Positions 36,255-45,213 of a stretch of DNA of 64,000 bases are shown here, piece by piece. The stretch lies in NCBI RefSeq assembly GCF_004216575.1, contig NZ_SGWW01000002.1, positions 186,001 to 250,000 of the forward strand. The letters are read 5' to 3'. The notes under the pieces were generated by a model. That model worked only from the letters and a program-made list of their open reading frames with translations, was not told the origin of the DNA and searched no databases. This DNA is from Microcella putealis (GTDB lineage Bacteria; Actinomycetota; Actinomycetes; Actinomycetales; Microbacteriaceae). The translations under genes and the position numbers were made by a program. Position 1 is the stretch's first letter; every line of letters begins with the position of its first letter.

Positions 36255-36322
36255 TGATCAGTTCAGAAACAATAGATTGTGCTACTGCTTCTCTCGCGGT
36301 TCACTAGAGGTGTTCAGGAACA
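36255..36322. promoter_or_regulatory. palindromic sites in the LysR/small-protein intergenic region
   Basis: TGATCA (36255-36260), ACAATAGATTGT (36269-36280; arms ACAAT/ATTGT) and TGTTCAGGAACA (36311-36322; arms TGTTC/GAACA) lie in the 106-base divergent region. The second has the size of a LysR box and the third sits just before the ribosome site of the small gene. The region is AT-richer than its surroundings. Confidence 0.45.
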
Positions 36323-36346
36323 CAGAAGCCTAAGGAGCAGATCGAC

Positions 36347-36457
36347 ATGACCGCCGGAATCATTGCCATTGCCGCCCTCGGCGTGTGGGCCGTCGCCGCG
36401 AGCGTGGTCGTCGCCGTGCGCGATGGTTACCGCCGCGTCCCGACGATCGCCGCTTAG
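36347..36457 (+). CDS. 36-residue single-helix membrane protein
   Basis: The ATG has an excellent ribosome site (AAGGAG at 36332-36337, nine bases before the start). The protein is one hydrophobic helix (GIIAIAALGVWAVAASVVVA, residues 4-23) and a basic tail (VRDGYRRVPTIAA). It follows the pattern of small actinobacterial membrane proteins and sits between a LysR gene and a terminator-like hairpin, so it forms a single-gene unit. Function unknown; it may associate with a membrane complex. I judge it real from the ribosome site and composition. Confidence 0.7.
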   Translation: MTAGIIAIAALGVWAVAASVVVAVRDGYRRVPTIAA

Positions 36458-36491
36458 CGCATCCGTTCGCGCGCCACGCGCCGCGAACTCC

Positions 36492-36555
36492 GCGAGAGCC
36501 GTCTGGGCTCGAGCTCACCATTCCAGGGGTGGGGTCGGGCCCCGGCGGCTCTCGC
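36492..36555. terminator. terminator-like stem after the small membrane protein gene
   Basis: GCGAGAGCCG (36492-36501) pairs with CGGCTCTCGC (36546-36555), a 10-base stem with a 44-base loop. It lies between convergent genes. Confidence 0.55.
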
Positions 36556-36607
36556 TCGTTAAGCCGTCGCCGTGCGGGTCAGCGCGGGTCGGTCACGGCA
36601 GCACGGA

Positions 36608-37774
36608 TCAGCGCGGTGTGACGCCGAGCGGCTTGCCGGCGAGCCCGCGCCCGCGCCGGGCGATCGCAGAGGCCAACTCGCGGATGGCGGCCCCGGCAGC
36701 ATCGTTCTCATCGGTGACGATCGGGATGCCCGCATCGCCCCCTTCGCGCAGGCCCACTGACAGGGGCACGCGCGCGAGCAGCGGAACGCCGAGGCGGGCC
36801 GCCGTCTCGTCCCCGCCGCCCGAGCCGAAGAGTTCGAGCACGGAGCCGTCGGGCTGCGCGAGTCCCGCCATGTTCTCGACCACCCCGATCACGGTCTGCC
36901 CCGTTTGCCGGGCGACCACCGCCGAACGCTCGGCGACATCGGCCGCTGCCTTCTGCGGGGTTGTCACGACGAGCACCTCGGCGTGGGGCAGTAGCTGGCC
37001 GACCGAGATCGCGACGTCGCCCGTGCCGGGCGGCATGTCGAGGATCAGCATGTCGAGGTCGCCGAAGTAGACGTCGGTCAAGAACTGCTCGACCGTGCGG
37101 TGCAGCATGGGGCCGCGCCACGAGACGGCGGCACCCGGCTCGACGAACATGCCGATCGAGATGACGGCGACGTCGTGCGCGCGCGGCGGCATGATCGCCT
37201 CGCCCACGCGCGTTGGCTTGGCGCCCTCGATGCCGAGCAGCCCGGGGATCGAAAAGCCGAACACGTCGGCGTCGACGAGGCCGACGCGCAGGCCCTGCGC
37301 GGCGAGCGCGACGGCGAGGTTCGCGGTGATCGTCGACTTGCCGACCCCGCCCTTGCCGCTCGTGACGGCGAGCACCCGGGTTGTTGACTCGCGCGTGAAC
37401 GGCATGCGGGCTCGGCCCCCGCGCAGCCGCTCGATGAGCGCATCGCGCGTGGCGCGATCCATCACGCCGACGTCGACGCTGACCTCCTCGATGCCCGCCA
37501 CGGAGGCAGCCGCCTCGCGCACATCGCGCTCGATGCGATCGGCGGCGGGGCAGCCCACGATCGTGAGGCGCAGCTCGATCTCGGCGCGCGCGGCGGGGGA
37601 GGCATCTCCGGCTGCGGAGTCGACCACGCGCACACTCGGAATCATGTCGAGCTCGGTGACGGGCTTGCGCAATTCGGGATCGATGACGCGCGTGAGCGCC
37701 GTGCGTACAGCATCCTCAAGGGCGCCGTTCACGGAACGGTCACCGGGTTCTCGGGGGGCGGAGGCGGCGGGCAC
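36608..37774 (-). CDS. apbC: Mrp/NBP35-family P-loop ATPase (Fe-S carrier)
   Basis: 388 residues from the GTG at 37774, chosen because TAGCCT ends exactly six bases upstream; the GTG at 37780 abuts the hexamer. An N-terminal MIP18-like domain (about residues 20-110; VIDPELRKPVTELDMI) precedes the ATPase: SGKGGVGKSTITANLAVALA (deviant Walker A), GLVDADVFGFSIPG, ILDMPPGTGDVAISV. It carries Fe-S clusters to target enzymes. The CxxC pair typical of some homologues is not visible. Confidence 0.93.
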   Translation of the reverse strand: MPAASAPREPGDRSVNGALEDAVRTALTRVIDPELRKPVTELDMIPSVRVVDSAAGDASPAARAEIELRLTIVGCPAADRIERDVREAAASVAGIEEVSVDVGVMDRATRDALIERLRGGRARMPFTRESTTRVLAVTSGKGGVGKSTITANLAVALAAQGLRVGLVDADVFGFSIPGLLGIEGAKPTRVGEAIMPPRAHDVAVISIGMFVEPGAAVSWRGPMLHRTVEQFLTDVYFGDLDMLILDMPPGTGDVAISVGQLLPHAEVLVVTTPQKAAADVAERSAVVARQTGQTVIGVVENMAGLAQPDGSVLELFGSGGGDETAARLGVPLLARVPLSVGLREGGDAGIPIVTDENDAAGAAIRELASAIARRGRGLAGKPLGVTPR

Positions 37775-37780
37775 CCCCAC

Positions 37781-37786
37781 AGGCTA
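37781..37786 (-). promoter_or_regulatory. -10 hexamer TAGCCT of apbC, leaderless type
   Basis: It ends six bases before the GTG at 37774 and decides that start. Confidence 0.5.
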
Positions 37787-37797
37787 GCCGCGCCTGA

Positions 37798-37803
37798 CAG
37801 AAT
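37798..37803 (+). promoter_or_regulatory. -10-like CAGAAT, leaderless type
   Basis: It ends seven bases before the ATG at 37811, back to back with the apbC -10. Confidence 0.4.
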
Positions 37804-37810
37804 GGAGACC

Positions 37811-38353
37811 ATGAGCCAGACGCCCAGCCTTTTCCGTCGCGGAGGCGGTGCCACCCAGAAGGTGCCGCGCGGCGACGTGCTGGGCTCGCACGAGACCTAC
37901 GCCGACGCCATGGCCGTCGTCGACCGCCTCTCGAAGGCCGAGTTCGACGTCAAGCGCCTCGCCATCGTCGGCCACGACCTCACCCTCGTCGAGAACGTCA
38001 CGGGCAAGCTCAGCTACGGGCGCGTTGCCTTCGGCGGGGCGGCGACGGGTGCCTGGTTCGGCCTGTTCGTCGGGCTGCTGCTCGTGTTGTTCTCGCCCGA
38101 GCCGCAGTTCGAGTTTCTGGCCGCGGCCGCCCTCATCGGCGCGGGCTTCGGTCTCGTGCTGTCGGTCGTGCAGTACGCGCTGCAGCGCCGCCGCCGCGAC
38201 TTCACCTCGACGAGCCGCGTGCTCGCCTCGCGCTACGACATCATCGTCGAGCCCGGCTTCATCACGCGTGCGCAGCAACTGCTCGGCGGCGAGAGCGCCC
38301 GCACGGGCAGCGACGCCTCGCCGGCCTCGGATGAGGCTCCCCCTAAACGCTGA
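37811..38353 (+). CDS. membrane protein of the general stress protein 17M-like family
   Basis: 180 residues from the ATG at 37811; an ATG nine bases earlier overlaps the -10. An N-terminal soluble region (LGSHETYADAMAVVDRLSKA, FDVKRLAIVGHDLTLVENV) resembles the GSP17M/GsiB-type domain, followed by two glycine-rich helices (GAATGAWFGLFVGLLLVLF; AALIGAGFGLVLSVVQYAL) and a soluble end with a Ser/Ala-rich tail. The mrp-stress protein-mgtE order is conserved in actinobacteria (compare Rv1229c-Rv1232c, as I recall). Function unknown. Confidence 0.78.
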   Translation: MSQTPSLFRRGGGATQKVPRGDVLGSHETYADAMAVVDRLSKAEFDVKRLAIVGHDLTLVENVTGKLSYGRVAFGGAATGAWFGLFVGLLLVLFSPEPQFEFLAAAALIGAGFGLVLSVVQYALQRRRRDFTSTSRVLASRYDIIVEPGFITRAQQLLGGESARTGSDASPASDEAPPKR

Positions 38354-38443
38354 CCCGCCCCCACCCCCGCCTGCGCCGTCACACGAGGCCGCGCGGGCGT
38401 CAACCCTTGTGCGCACAAGCTGCGCTGCCCCGGGAGGTGTGCC

Positions 38444-39772
38444 ATGACCGAAGACCTGCAGGACGCGATTGAAGAACGCGACATCCGTGCCGCCGCGCAG
38501 TGGCTCGCCGAGCACGCGCCCCACGAGATCGCCGACGAACTCACCCGCCTGCGCGCGGTTGACTCGGCGCTCGCCTGGCGGCTCTTGCCGAAGGGCCGCG
38601 CGCTCGAAGTGTTCGAAGAACTCGACGCGACCCAGCAGCAGGAACTGCTCGGGGGGATGCGCGACCACCAGTTCGCGGAACTCGTCGAAAACATGGACCC
38701 GGATGACCGCGCCCGCCTGCTCGGCGAAGCTCCGGCCGGCTTTGTGCAGAAAGTGCTCGCCGGGCTGAGCCCACGCGAGCGCCGCATGACCGCCGAGCTG
38801 CTCGGCTACCCGGCCGACTCGATCGGCCGCGTCATGAGCCCCGAGATCATTTCGGTGCACGACACGACGACGGTCGGCCAGGCGCTCACCCGGCTGCGCG
38901 CTCGCGCCGAGCACGCCGAGACGATCGACCTGCTGGCCGTCGTCGACGCCTCACGCGCCTACCGCGGCACTGTCTCGCTCAAGCAGCTGGTGCTTGCCGA
39001 CCCCGAGCAGGCCGTCATCGATATCGCCGACGACGATCACCCGATCGGGCACGTCGACGACCGTGCAGAAGACTCGGCTCGTCTGCTGCAGGAGTACAAC
39101 CTCACGGGGCTCGTGATTCTCGACCTCGAAGACCGGGTTGTGGGCATCCTGACCGTCGACGACGCGCTTGAGATCATCGAGCAGGCCGACTCGGAAGACT
39201 TTGCCCGGCAGTCGGGCTCGCTGCCGAGCGCGGGCCACTACTTCTCCTCGAGCGTCTGGCGCCTCGCGGGGCTGCGTGTCGTGTGGCTGTTCGTTCTGAT
39301 CCTGGCCGCCGGTCTCACCGTGTCGGTCATGCAGTTGTTCGAGGACACGCTCGAAGCGGTGACGGCGCTTGCCCTGTTCATTCCGCTGCTGGTGGGCACC
39401 GGTGGCAATGTCGGCGCTCAGGCGGCGACGGCGGCCGTGCGCGCCCTCGCCCTCGGCGAGGTGCGCCCGAGCGACGTCGTGCGCGTCGCGTGGCGCGAGG
39501 CGCGCGTGGGCCTGTTGCTCGGCCTCGGCCTCGGGGTCGTTGCCCTCGGCATTGGCTCGATCGTCGTCGACTTCCCCGTGGCGACCGTCGTCGGCATTTC
39601 GGTGATCGGCATCTGTACGTGGGCCGCCACGGTCGGCGCCGTCATGCCGCTGCTCGCCCGCGCGATCCGCATCGACCCCGCCGTGATCTCGGCGCCGCTC
39701 GTGACGACCCTCGTCGACGCGACCGGCCTCCTGATCTACTTCCTCGTCGCCGCGGCGGTGCTCGGGCTGTAG
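38444..39772 (+). CDS. mgtE: magnesium transporter
   Basis: 442 residues. N-terminal MgtE_N superhelix (about 1-120), two CBS domains (about 130-260; MSPEIISVHDTTTVGQAL, LTGLVILDLEDRVVGILTVD) and five membrane helices (about 280-440) with the selectivity segment PLLVGTGGNVGAQA and APLVTTLVDATGLLIYF. Cytoplasmic Mg2+ binding to the N and CBS domains closes the pore. ATG start with GGAGG. Confidence 0.95.
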   Translation: MTEDLQDAIEERDIRAAAQWLAEHAPHEIADELTRLRAVDSALAWRLLPKGRALEVFEELDATQQQELLGGMRDHQFAELVENMDPDDRARLLGEAPAGFVQKVLAGLSPRERRMTAELLGYPADSIGRVMSPEIISVHDTTTVGQALTRLRARAEHAETIDLLAVVDASRAYRGTVSLKQLVLADPEQAVIDIADDDHPIGHVDDRAEDSARLLQEYNLTGLVILDLEDRVVGILTVDDALEIIEQADSEDFARQSGSLPSAGHYFSSSVWRLAGLRVVWLFVLILAAGLTVSVMQLFEDTLEAVTALALFIPLLVGTGGNVGAQAATAAVRALALGEVRPSDVVRVAWREARVGLLLGLGLGVVALGIGSIVVDFPVATVVGISVIGICTWAATVGAVMPLLARAIRIDPAVISAPLVTTLVDATGLLIYFLVAAAVLGL

Positions 39773-39798
39773 AAGCAGCCGGGCGACATTGGTCGCGG

Positions 39799-39816
39799 AG
39801 GCCCTGCCGGGGCTTT
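39799..39816 (+). terminator. weak hairpin after mgtE
   Basis: GCCC (39801-39804) and GGGC (39810-39813) with a short loop, followed by TTT. Confidence 0.35.
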
Positions 39817-39916
39817 CGGGCGGGCCGCCACCGGCGTACAGTGTGCGCCACACCGCGGCGGCGCGCTGACGGGGAACCGCTTCGCCTCGACGCCGTCGTG
39901 GGGAAACGAGTACGCC

Positions 39917-40087
39917 ATGGACAACAGGTCAGGAGCCTGCCCCGTCTGCGGGCACGCGATGTCTGAGCACACCATTGACCACTCGACGCCAAATGCCGTC
40001 TTGCACTGCCCCGTTGCGTTCGAACGGCCCGCGCCCAGCACCGAGCATCTGAATGAGTTGGGGATGACGAAGCTGCGCCGCCCGTAG
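39917..40087 (+). CDS. 56-residue protein with CPVCGH zinc-binding-like motif
   Basis: The ATG opens a 56-residue frame with ACPVCGHAMSEHTIDHSTPN, then LHCPV and a charged end ELGMTKLRRP. CxxC plus His-rich spacing and a later Cys resemble small zinc-ribbon proteins. Codon use is typical, but the ribosome site is weak (a GAG at -8). It lies in the 330-base gap between mgtE and the convergent aminopeptidase P gene. A TACAGT hexamer at 39837 could be its promoter. Function unknown. Confidence 0.5.
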   Translation: MDNRSGACPVCGHAMSEHTIDHSTPNAVLHCPVAFERPAPSTEHLNELGMTKLRRP

Positions 40088-40102
40088 CGACGCGCCGACG
40101 CG

Positions 40103-41638
40103 CTACTCCTCCTCGTCCGACTCCTCGTCGGACCAGACGGGCGCGCGGCCCGCGATCCACTCTTCGACCTCGGTCGCGGTGCGGGGGATAAACGCCGACA
40201 GGTTTTCGGCGCCGTCCTCCGTGACGAGAATGTCGTCCTCGATGCGCACACCGATGCCGCGGAACTCTTCCGGCACCGTGAGGTCGTCGGGCTGGAAGTA
40301 CAGGCCCGGCTCGATCGTGAACACCATGCCGGCCTGCAGCTCGCCGTCGAGGTAGAGGTCGCGGCGGGCCTGGGCACAGTCGTGCACGTCGATACCCAAG
40401 TGGTGCGAGGTGCCGTGCACCATGTACCGGCGGTGGTAGCCGGCGTCGGGCTTGAGCGACTCCTCGGCGCTGACGGGCAGGAAGCCCCACTCGGCGGTCT
40501 TCTCGGCGATGACGGCCATGGCGGCCGCGTGTACCTCGCGGAACCGGATGCCCGGCTTCACGATCGCGAACGCCGCATCCGCCGCCTCGCGCACGGCCTC
40601 GTAGACCATGCGCTGAACGCGCGTGAAGGTGCCAGAAACCGGCAGCGTGCGCGTGATGTCGGCCGTGTAGTAGCTGTCGAGCTCGACGCCCGCGTCGATG
40701 AGAATCAGGTCGCCCGGCAGTACGGGCCCGTCGTTGCGGGTCCAGTGCAGGATGCACGCGTGCGGCCCCGAGGCCGCGATCGTGTCGTAGCCGACCGCGT
40801 TGCCCTCGGCGCGCGCCCGCCGGTTGAACGTGCCCTCGACGAGGCGCTCGCCGCGGGGGTGCTCGATGATCTCGGGCAGGTCGCGCACGACGTCGTCGAA
40901 GCCCTGCGCGGTGGCCGCGACGGCGCGGCGCATCTCATCGACCTCGTACTCGTCCTTCACGAGGCGCAGCTCGCTGACGTCGCGAGCGAGCTCGTCGTCG
41001 CCGGTCGTGTCGACCGCATCCTCGGTCGTGCGGAAGCCGCCGACCAGCCGCGCGGAGTCCACGCGGTCGGTGAGACGCGCATCCGCCTCGCGCACCACGA
41101 GCGTCGACTCGTCGATTGCGTCGAGCACCGCGTCCAGTTCGCCGGGGCCGCGCGCCGTGAGCGCGAGGTCGACGGCGACGTCGTCGCGGCTCGGCCGCGG
41201 GCCGGTCCAGAACTCGCCGATCTCGGGGTTCGCGTAGAACTCGTCCGAGTCGCGGCCGGCCGCCTCGCGGAAGAACAGCACGGCGTCGTGGCCGTCGTCG
41301 GTCGGCTCGAGCACGAGCACGCTGCCGGGCACCGTGTCGCTGCCCCAGCCCGTGAGGTGCGCGAACGCCGAGTGCGCCCGGTACGGGTAGTCGGTGTCAT
41401 TCGAGCGCTGCTTCGCGGGGCCCGCCGGCACGATGAGTCGCTGGCCGGGGAAGAGCGATGACAGGCGCGCGCGGCGCGACGCGGCGTACATCGCCTGCTC
41501 GCGGGCCTCTCCCACACCGGCCGGGCGATCGGCCCAGCCGTTCGAGATGAAGTCGCGGAACCGGTCCGATGCGGGGGTGGTTGATCGGTTTTCGGTCGCG
41601 CGGGGAGCGTCGGTGGTCGCCTTATCGCTGTCAGCCAT
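40103..41638 (-). CDS. pepP: aminopeptidase P family protein (Xaa-Pro)
   Basis: 511 residues from the ATG at 41638, preceded by CAGAAT at seven bases; an ATG nine bases upstream is possible. An N-terminal creatinase/AMP_N domain and a C-terminal pita-bread domain. Metal ligands: LIDAGVELDSYYTADITRTL (two Asp), VHGTSHHLGIDVHD (His), FTIEPGLYF (Glu) and GIGVRIEDDILVTEDGAENL (Glu). It releases the N-terminal residue before proline. Cytoplasmic; no signal peptide. Confidence 0.93.
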   Translation of the reverse strand: MADSDKATTDAPRATENRSTTPASDRFRDFISNGWADRPAGVGEAREQAMYAASRRARLSSLFPGQRLIVPAGPAKQRSNDTDYPYRAHSAFAHLTGWGSDTVPGSVLVLEPTDDGHDAVLFFREAAGRDSDEFYANPEIGEFWTGPRPSRDDVAVDLALTARGPGELDAVLDAIDESTLVVREADARLTDRVDSARLVGGFRTTEDAVDTTGDDELARDVSELRLVKDEYEVDEMRRAVAATAQGFDDVVRDLPEIIEHPRGERLVEGTFNRRARAEGNAVGYDTIAASGPHACILHWTRNDGPVLPGDLILIDAGVELDSYYTADITRTLPVSGTFTRVQRMVYEAVREAADAAFAIVKPGIRFREVHAAAMAVIAEKTAEWGFLPVSAEESLKPDAGYHRRYMVHGTSHHLGIDVHDCAQARRDLYLDGELQAGMVFTIEPGLYFQPDDLTVPEEFRGIGVRIEDDILVTEDGAENLSAFIPRTATEVEEWIAGRAPVWSDEESDEEE

Positions 41639-41645
41639 GCCGACC

Positions 41646-41651
41646 ATTCTG
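41646..41651 (-). promoter_or_regulatory. -10-like CAGAAT of pepP, leaderless type
   Basis: Seven bases before the ATG at 41638. Confidence 0.4.
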
Positions 41652-41689
41652 GCACCGTGCGGATGCGCGCGAATCGAGCGCGCATCCGT

Positions 41690-42697
41690 TCAGTTCACGA
41701 GAATGCGCGCAACGATCGGCCGGTGATCGCTGTTACCCACGTCGAGCCCGCGCAGCACCTCGAACGAGGTGGCCGGCATGTCGGGGGTCGACATGATGTG
41801 GTCGATGGGGGCGCCGAGCAGCGGGTGCAGGCCGGTCGGCCACGTGCCGACGGCGCCGCTGCCGGTGGTGAGGGCGGCCGACACGCAGTCGCCGACGCCG
41901 TCGGCGTTGTCGCGGGCCGCGAAGTGGTCGGGGGTCGCGTTGAGGTCTCCGGCGAGAATGATGCGCTCGCCCTGACACACCTCGTCGAGCCACGCGAGGT
42001 CGGCCCGCCAGTTGTCGAGCTGCACGGGGATCGGCGCGACCGGGTGCACGCCGATGATGGTCGGCCCGTCGTGGTCGAGCGGGCGCAGCACGACACTCGG
42101 CAGCACCTGCGTGTTGCCAACCGTGTCGTCGATCTCGTACTGGCCGATCTCGGCAGACACCAGCACGCTCGTCGAGCGCGCCGCCGCGACCTCGTCGAAG
42201 GCGACCGTGTACACCCACATGGGGCGCCCGGCCTCGCGCATGAGAATCGCGGCCTGCTCGGCCGTGGCCGCGCGGGTCTCGGGCAAGACGACGACGTCGG
42301 CCTGTTCGTCGAGGGCGAGGGCCGCGATGAGGTCGGCGTCGACGGCCTCGCCGAGGGTGTTCCACGCGACGACCGTCCACTCGCCCTCGGCGGCGACCTC
42401 GGGCACGGGCGCGCCGCCCAGGCCGCGCACCGACTGTACGGCCACGTTGAGGCCCGCGAACGCGACGAGCATGACGGCGAGGGCCCCGGCGAAGCGCCGC
42501 GCGCGCCGGGAGGCGACCGCCACGATCAGCGTCACCGCCGCGGCGACGAGCGCGATCACGGCGACGAGCGAGCGCAGAGCGACAAGCTGCGCGACGTAGG
42601 GGGCGAGCGTCAGGCCGAACAGGCTCGGCCACGCGACGATCAGCAGCAGGGCGCCGATGGCAACCAGCGCGAGAGCGGAGATCACCTTCAGCACCAT
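41690..42697 (-). CDS. membrane-anchored endonuclease/exonuclease/phosphatase-fold protein
   Basis: 335 residues. Three N-terminal helices (about residues 5-25, 36-56 and 66-90), then an EEP domain outside the membrane: VAWNTLGEAVDADLIAALAL, VVLPETRAATA (Glu), GVHPVAPIP, LAGDLNATPDHF (Asp-X-Asn), APIDHIMSTPD and GNSDHRPIVARI (Asp-His). The metal and catalytic residues of the fold are present. Probably a phosphodiesterase or nuclease acting in the cell wall space; substrate unknown. A TAGGCT hexamer ends nine bases before the ATG. Confidence 0.85.
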   Translation of the reverse strand: MVLKVISALALVAIGALLLIVAWPSLFGLTLAPYVAQLVALRSLVAVIALVAAAVTLIVAVASRRARRFAGALAVMLVAFAGLNVAVQSVRGLGGAPVPEVAAEGEWTVVAWNTLGEAVDADLIAALALDEQADVVVLPETRAATAEQAAILMREAGRPMWVYTVAFDEVAAARSTSVLVSAEIGQYEIDDTVGNTQVLPSVVLRPLDHDGPTIIGVHPVAPIPVQLDNWRADLAWLDEVCQGERIILAGDLNATPDHFAARDNADGVGDCVSAALTTGSGAVGTWPTGLHPLLGAPIDHIMSTPDMPATSFEVLRGLDVGNSDHRPIVARILVN

Positions 42698-42765
42698 GGT
42701 CCGTCGAGCCTAGCCCGGTGGCCTTGGATGCTCGTGAGGAGGGCGGCCTGTCAGTCGGGTCGACC

Positions 42766-42771
42766 TACGAT
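42766..42771 (+). promoter_or_regulatory. -10 hexamer TACGAT, leaderless type
   Basis: It ends six bases before the ATG at 42778 and supports that start over the longer upstream frame. Confidence 0.5.
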
Positions 42772-42777
42772 GGCCCT

Positions 42778-43629
42778 ATGCCCGCGCCGCTGATCGACCT
42801 GCACACGCACTCGAGTGTGAGCGACGGCACCGAAACGCCCACGCAGCTGGTGCGTGCGGCCGTCGAGGCGGGCCTCGACACGATCGCGATCACCGACCAC
42901 GATTCGACCGCCGGCTGGGACGAGGCGCTGGCCGCCGCCGCCGACACCGGCCTGCAGGTTATCCGCGGCATGGAGCTGTCCACGCGAGATGAGTGGCGCA
43001 GTGTGCACGTGCTCGGCTACCTGTTTGACCCGAACGATGGCGACCTCGTGGCCGAGACCGCGCGCATCCGTGACGATCGCCTGACGCGCGCCGAGCGCAT
43101 GGTGGGGCGCCTGAGCGAAGACTTCGACGTCACGTGGGAGGACGTGCTTGCCCAGTCGGGCGGCGTCTCGATTGGTCGCCCCCACATCGCCGACGCGCTC
43201 GTCGCCCGCGGCATCGTGCGCACCCGCAGCGAGGCGTTCGCGTCGATCCTGCACTTCCAGGGCGGCTACTACCTGCCGCACGCAGCCCCGACCGTGCTCG
43301 ACGGCGTGCGCCTCATCGCGAACGCCGGGGGAGCGCCCGTCATCGCGCACCCCGCGACGCGGGGCGCCGACGCCGTCATCAATGAGCGGATGCTCGTGCA
43401 GCTCATCGAGGTCGGTCTCGTCGGCCTCGAGGTCGGCCACCGCGAGAACTCGGTGCCCGGCCGCGCGACGCTCGAGGCCTGGGCCCAGAAGTACGAGCTC
43501 GTCGTCACCGGGTCAAGCGACTACCACGGTGAGGGCAAGCCGAACCGGCTCGCCGAGAACACGACGAGCCCCGAGGCGCTCGAACGCATCGTCGCCCGTA
43601 CGCGGGGCGTTCAGCCCGTGCGGGCGTAG
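42778..43629 (+). CDS. PHP-domain phosphoesterase (TrpH/YciV type)
   Basis: 283 residues. PHP metal ligands: IDLHTHSSVSDGTETP (His-X-His), AITDHDSTAGW (His), GMELSTRDEW (Glu), SIGRPHIADALV (His), VIAHPATRG (His), GSSDYHGEGKPNRL (Asp-X-His). Homologues hydrolyse nucleoside 3',5'-bisphosphates or trim short RNAs (RNase AM). It is cytoplasmic and monocistronic; the next gene is convergent. Confidence 0.9.
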   Translation: MPAPLIDLHTHSSVSDGTETPTQLVRAAVEAGLDTIAITDHDSTAGWDEALAAAADTGLQVIRGMELSTRDEWRSVHVLGYLFDPNDGDLVAETARIRDDRLTRAERMVGRLSEDFDVTWEDVLAQSGGVSIGRPHIADALVARGIVRTRSEAFASILHFQGGYYLPHAAPTVLDGVRLIANAGGAPVIAHPATRGADAVINERMLVQLIEVGLVGLEVGHRENSVPGRATLEAWAQKYELVVTGSSDYHGEGKPNRLAENTTSPEALERIVARTRGVQPVRA

Positions 43630-43641
43630 CGACGTCGGCCG

Positions 43642-45147
43642 TCAGGCCGACTCGACCACGCGGGTCGAGCCGGTGTCGGCCGTCGGTGCGACCGGCTGAT
43701 CCGGTCTCTGCCACCGTACGAAGAGCACGAGCGGCACGATGGCCGTCGCCAGCCCCGCCGCGACGGTGAAGGCAGCGCGCACGCCGTCGGCGGTGATCGA
43801 CGCGTCACCGCTCGGCGGAGAGATGAACGCCGCGACCGAGATGAACAGCGCGATGCCGGCGGCGCCCGCGACCTGCTGCACCGTGCCGACGATCGCCGAG
43901 CCGTAGGGGTTCAACTGCGGGCGCAGTGACGCGAGGCCGTTCGTCAGCAGCGGAGTGAACAGCAGTGCCAGACCGAGGCTCACACCGATGTTGGCGACGG
44001 CGACGAACCAGATCGGGGTCGTGGCCGAGAACATCGACATGACCCACAGCGTTGAGGCCATGAGGGCGATGCCGGGAATCACGAGCGAGCGGGGCCCGAC
44101 CTTGTCGTAGCGCCGCCCGATGATCGGGGCGAGCAGACCCTGCAGCAGGGCGCCGGGCAGGATGATGAGGCCCGACACCAGCGGCGACGCACCGAGCACC
44201 TCCTGCACGTACAGCGGAATCACGATGATTGCGCCGAACAGCGCCATCGAGGCGACCGTGATGATGCCGATCGACAGGGCGAACTGGCGCTCCGCGAAGG
44301 TGCGCAGGTCGAGCAACGCGCTGTCGGTGCGCTGCAGTCGCAGCTGACGCAGCACGAAGATTACGAGCGCGACGATGCCCACCGCGAGCGCGACAGTGCC
44401 CGTCACGACGGGGTCGGGCCCCGAGCCCGCCTCGGCACGGCCCCCTTCGCCCAGCTGCGCGAGCCCGAATACGAGACCACCGAAGCCGGGAACCGACAGC
44501 ACGATACTGAGAACGTCGAGTCGGGTGCCGCGGCGCTCGCCGACGTCGACCATGCGCACCGCGCCGATGATGAGGGCGGTAGTGGTCAGGGGCAGCATCG
44601 TGATGAACAGCCAGTGCCAGTCGGCGATGCTCAGAATGAAGCCCGAGAGGCTCGGCCCGAGCGCCGGCGCGACGGCAATCACGGTGGAGACGGTTCCGAT
44701 GACCTGGCCGCGGCGCTGCGGGGCCACCAGCGCGAACACCGTGGTGAAGAGCATGGGCATGACGATGGCGGTGCCGCTCGCCTGAATGACCCGGGCGACG
44801 ATCAGCAGTTCGAACCACGGCGCGACGGCGCCGAGCAGGGTGCCTGCGGTGAACAGCGACATCGCCGTGACGAACAGCGCGCGCGTGCTGAAGCGTTGCA
44901 GCAGCCACCCGGTGATCGGAATCACGACCGCGAGCGTCAGCATGAACGCCGTCGTCAGCCACTGGGCGGCTGTGGCCGTGATGCCGAAAACCGCGATGAA
45001 TCGCGGGATCGCGACGCCCATCAGGGTCTCGTTCAAGATGACGACGAACGCCGAGCCGATGAGCACGCCGAGAACGATGCGGCGCTGAGCGTCGGTCACG
45101 TTCGGGGCGCTGGGCGCGGAAGAACCAGTCTGTGGTGCGGTGGCCAT
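43642..45147 (-). CDS. MFS drug-type exporter, 14 helices (DHA2 family)
   Basis: 501 residues with about 14 hydrophobic helices. VLIGSAFVVILNETLMGVAI (helix 1, with conserved Asn-Glu), LTTAFMLTLAVVIPITGWL, and the antiporter motif C-like GPSLSGFILSIADW in helix 5 mark the EmrB/QacA group, which exports drugs or lipophilic compounds by H+ exchange. Start codon ATG with AGAGG a few bases upstream. No regulator adjacent; substrate unknown. Confidence 0.9.
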   Translation of the reverse strand: MATAPQTGSSAPSAPNVTDAQRRIVLGVLIGSAFVVILNETLMGVAIPRFIAVFGITATAAQWLTTAFMLTLAVVIPITGWLLQRFSTRALFVTAMSLFTAGTLLGAVAPWFELLIVARVIQASGTAIVMPMLFTTVFALVAPQRRGQVIGTVSTVIAVAPALGPSLSGFILSIADWHWLFITMLPLTTTALIIGAVRMVDVGERRGTRLDVLSIVLSVPGFGGLVFGLAQLGEGGRAEAGSGPDPVVTGTVALAVGIVALVIFVLRQLRLQRTDSALLDLRTFAERQFALSIGIITVASMALFGAIIVIPLYVQEVLGASPLVSGLIILPGALLQGLLAPIIGRRYDKVGPRSLVIPGIALMASTLWVMSMFSATTPIWFVAVANIGVSLGLALLFTPLLTNGLASLRPQLNPYGSAIVGTVQQVAGAAGIALFISVAAFISPPSGDASITADGVRAAFTVAAGLATAIVPLVLFVRWQRPDQPVAPTADTGSTRVVESA

Positions 45148-45213
45148 GGCGGGCCTAACCTCTCTGCCCCGCCCACCATTCCCGGCGGCGGGGAGTTGTC
45201 GTGCTCTGCGTAC

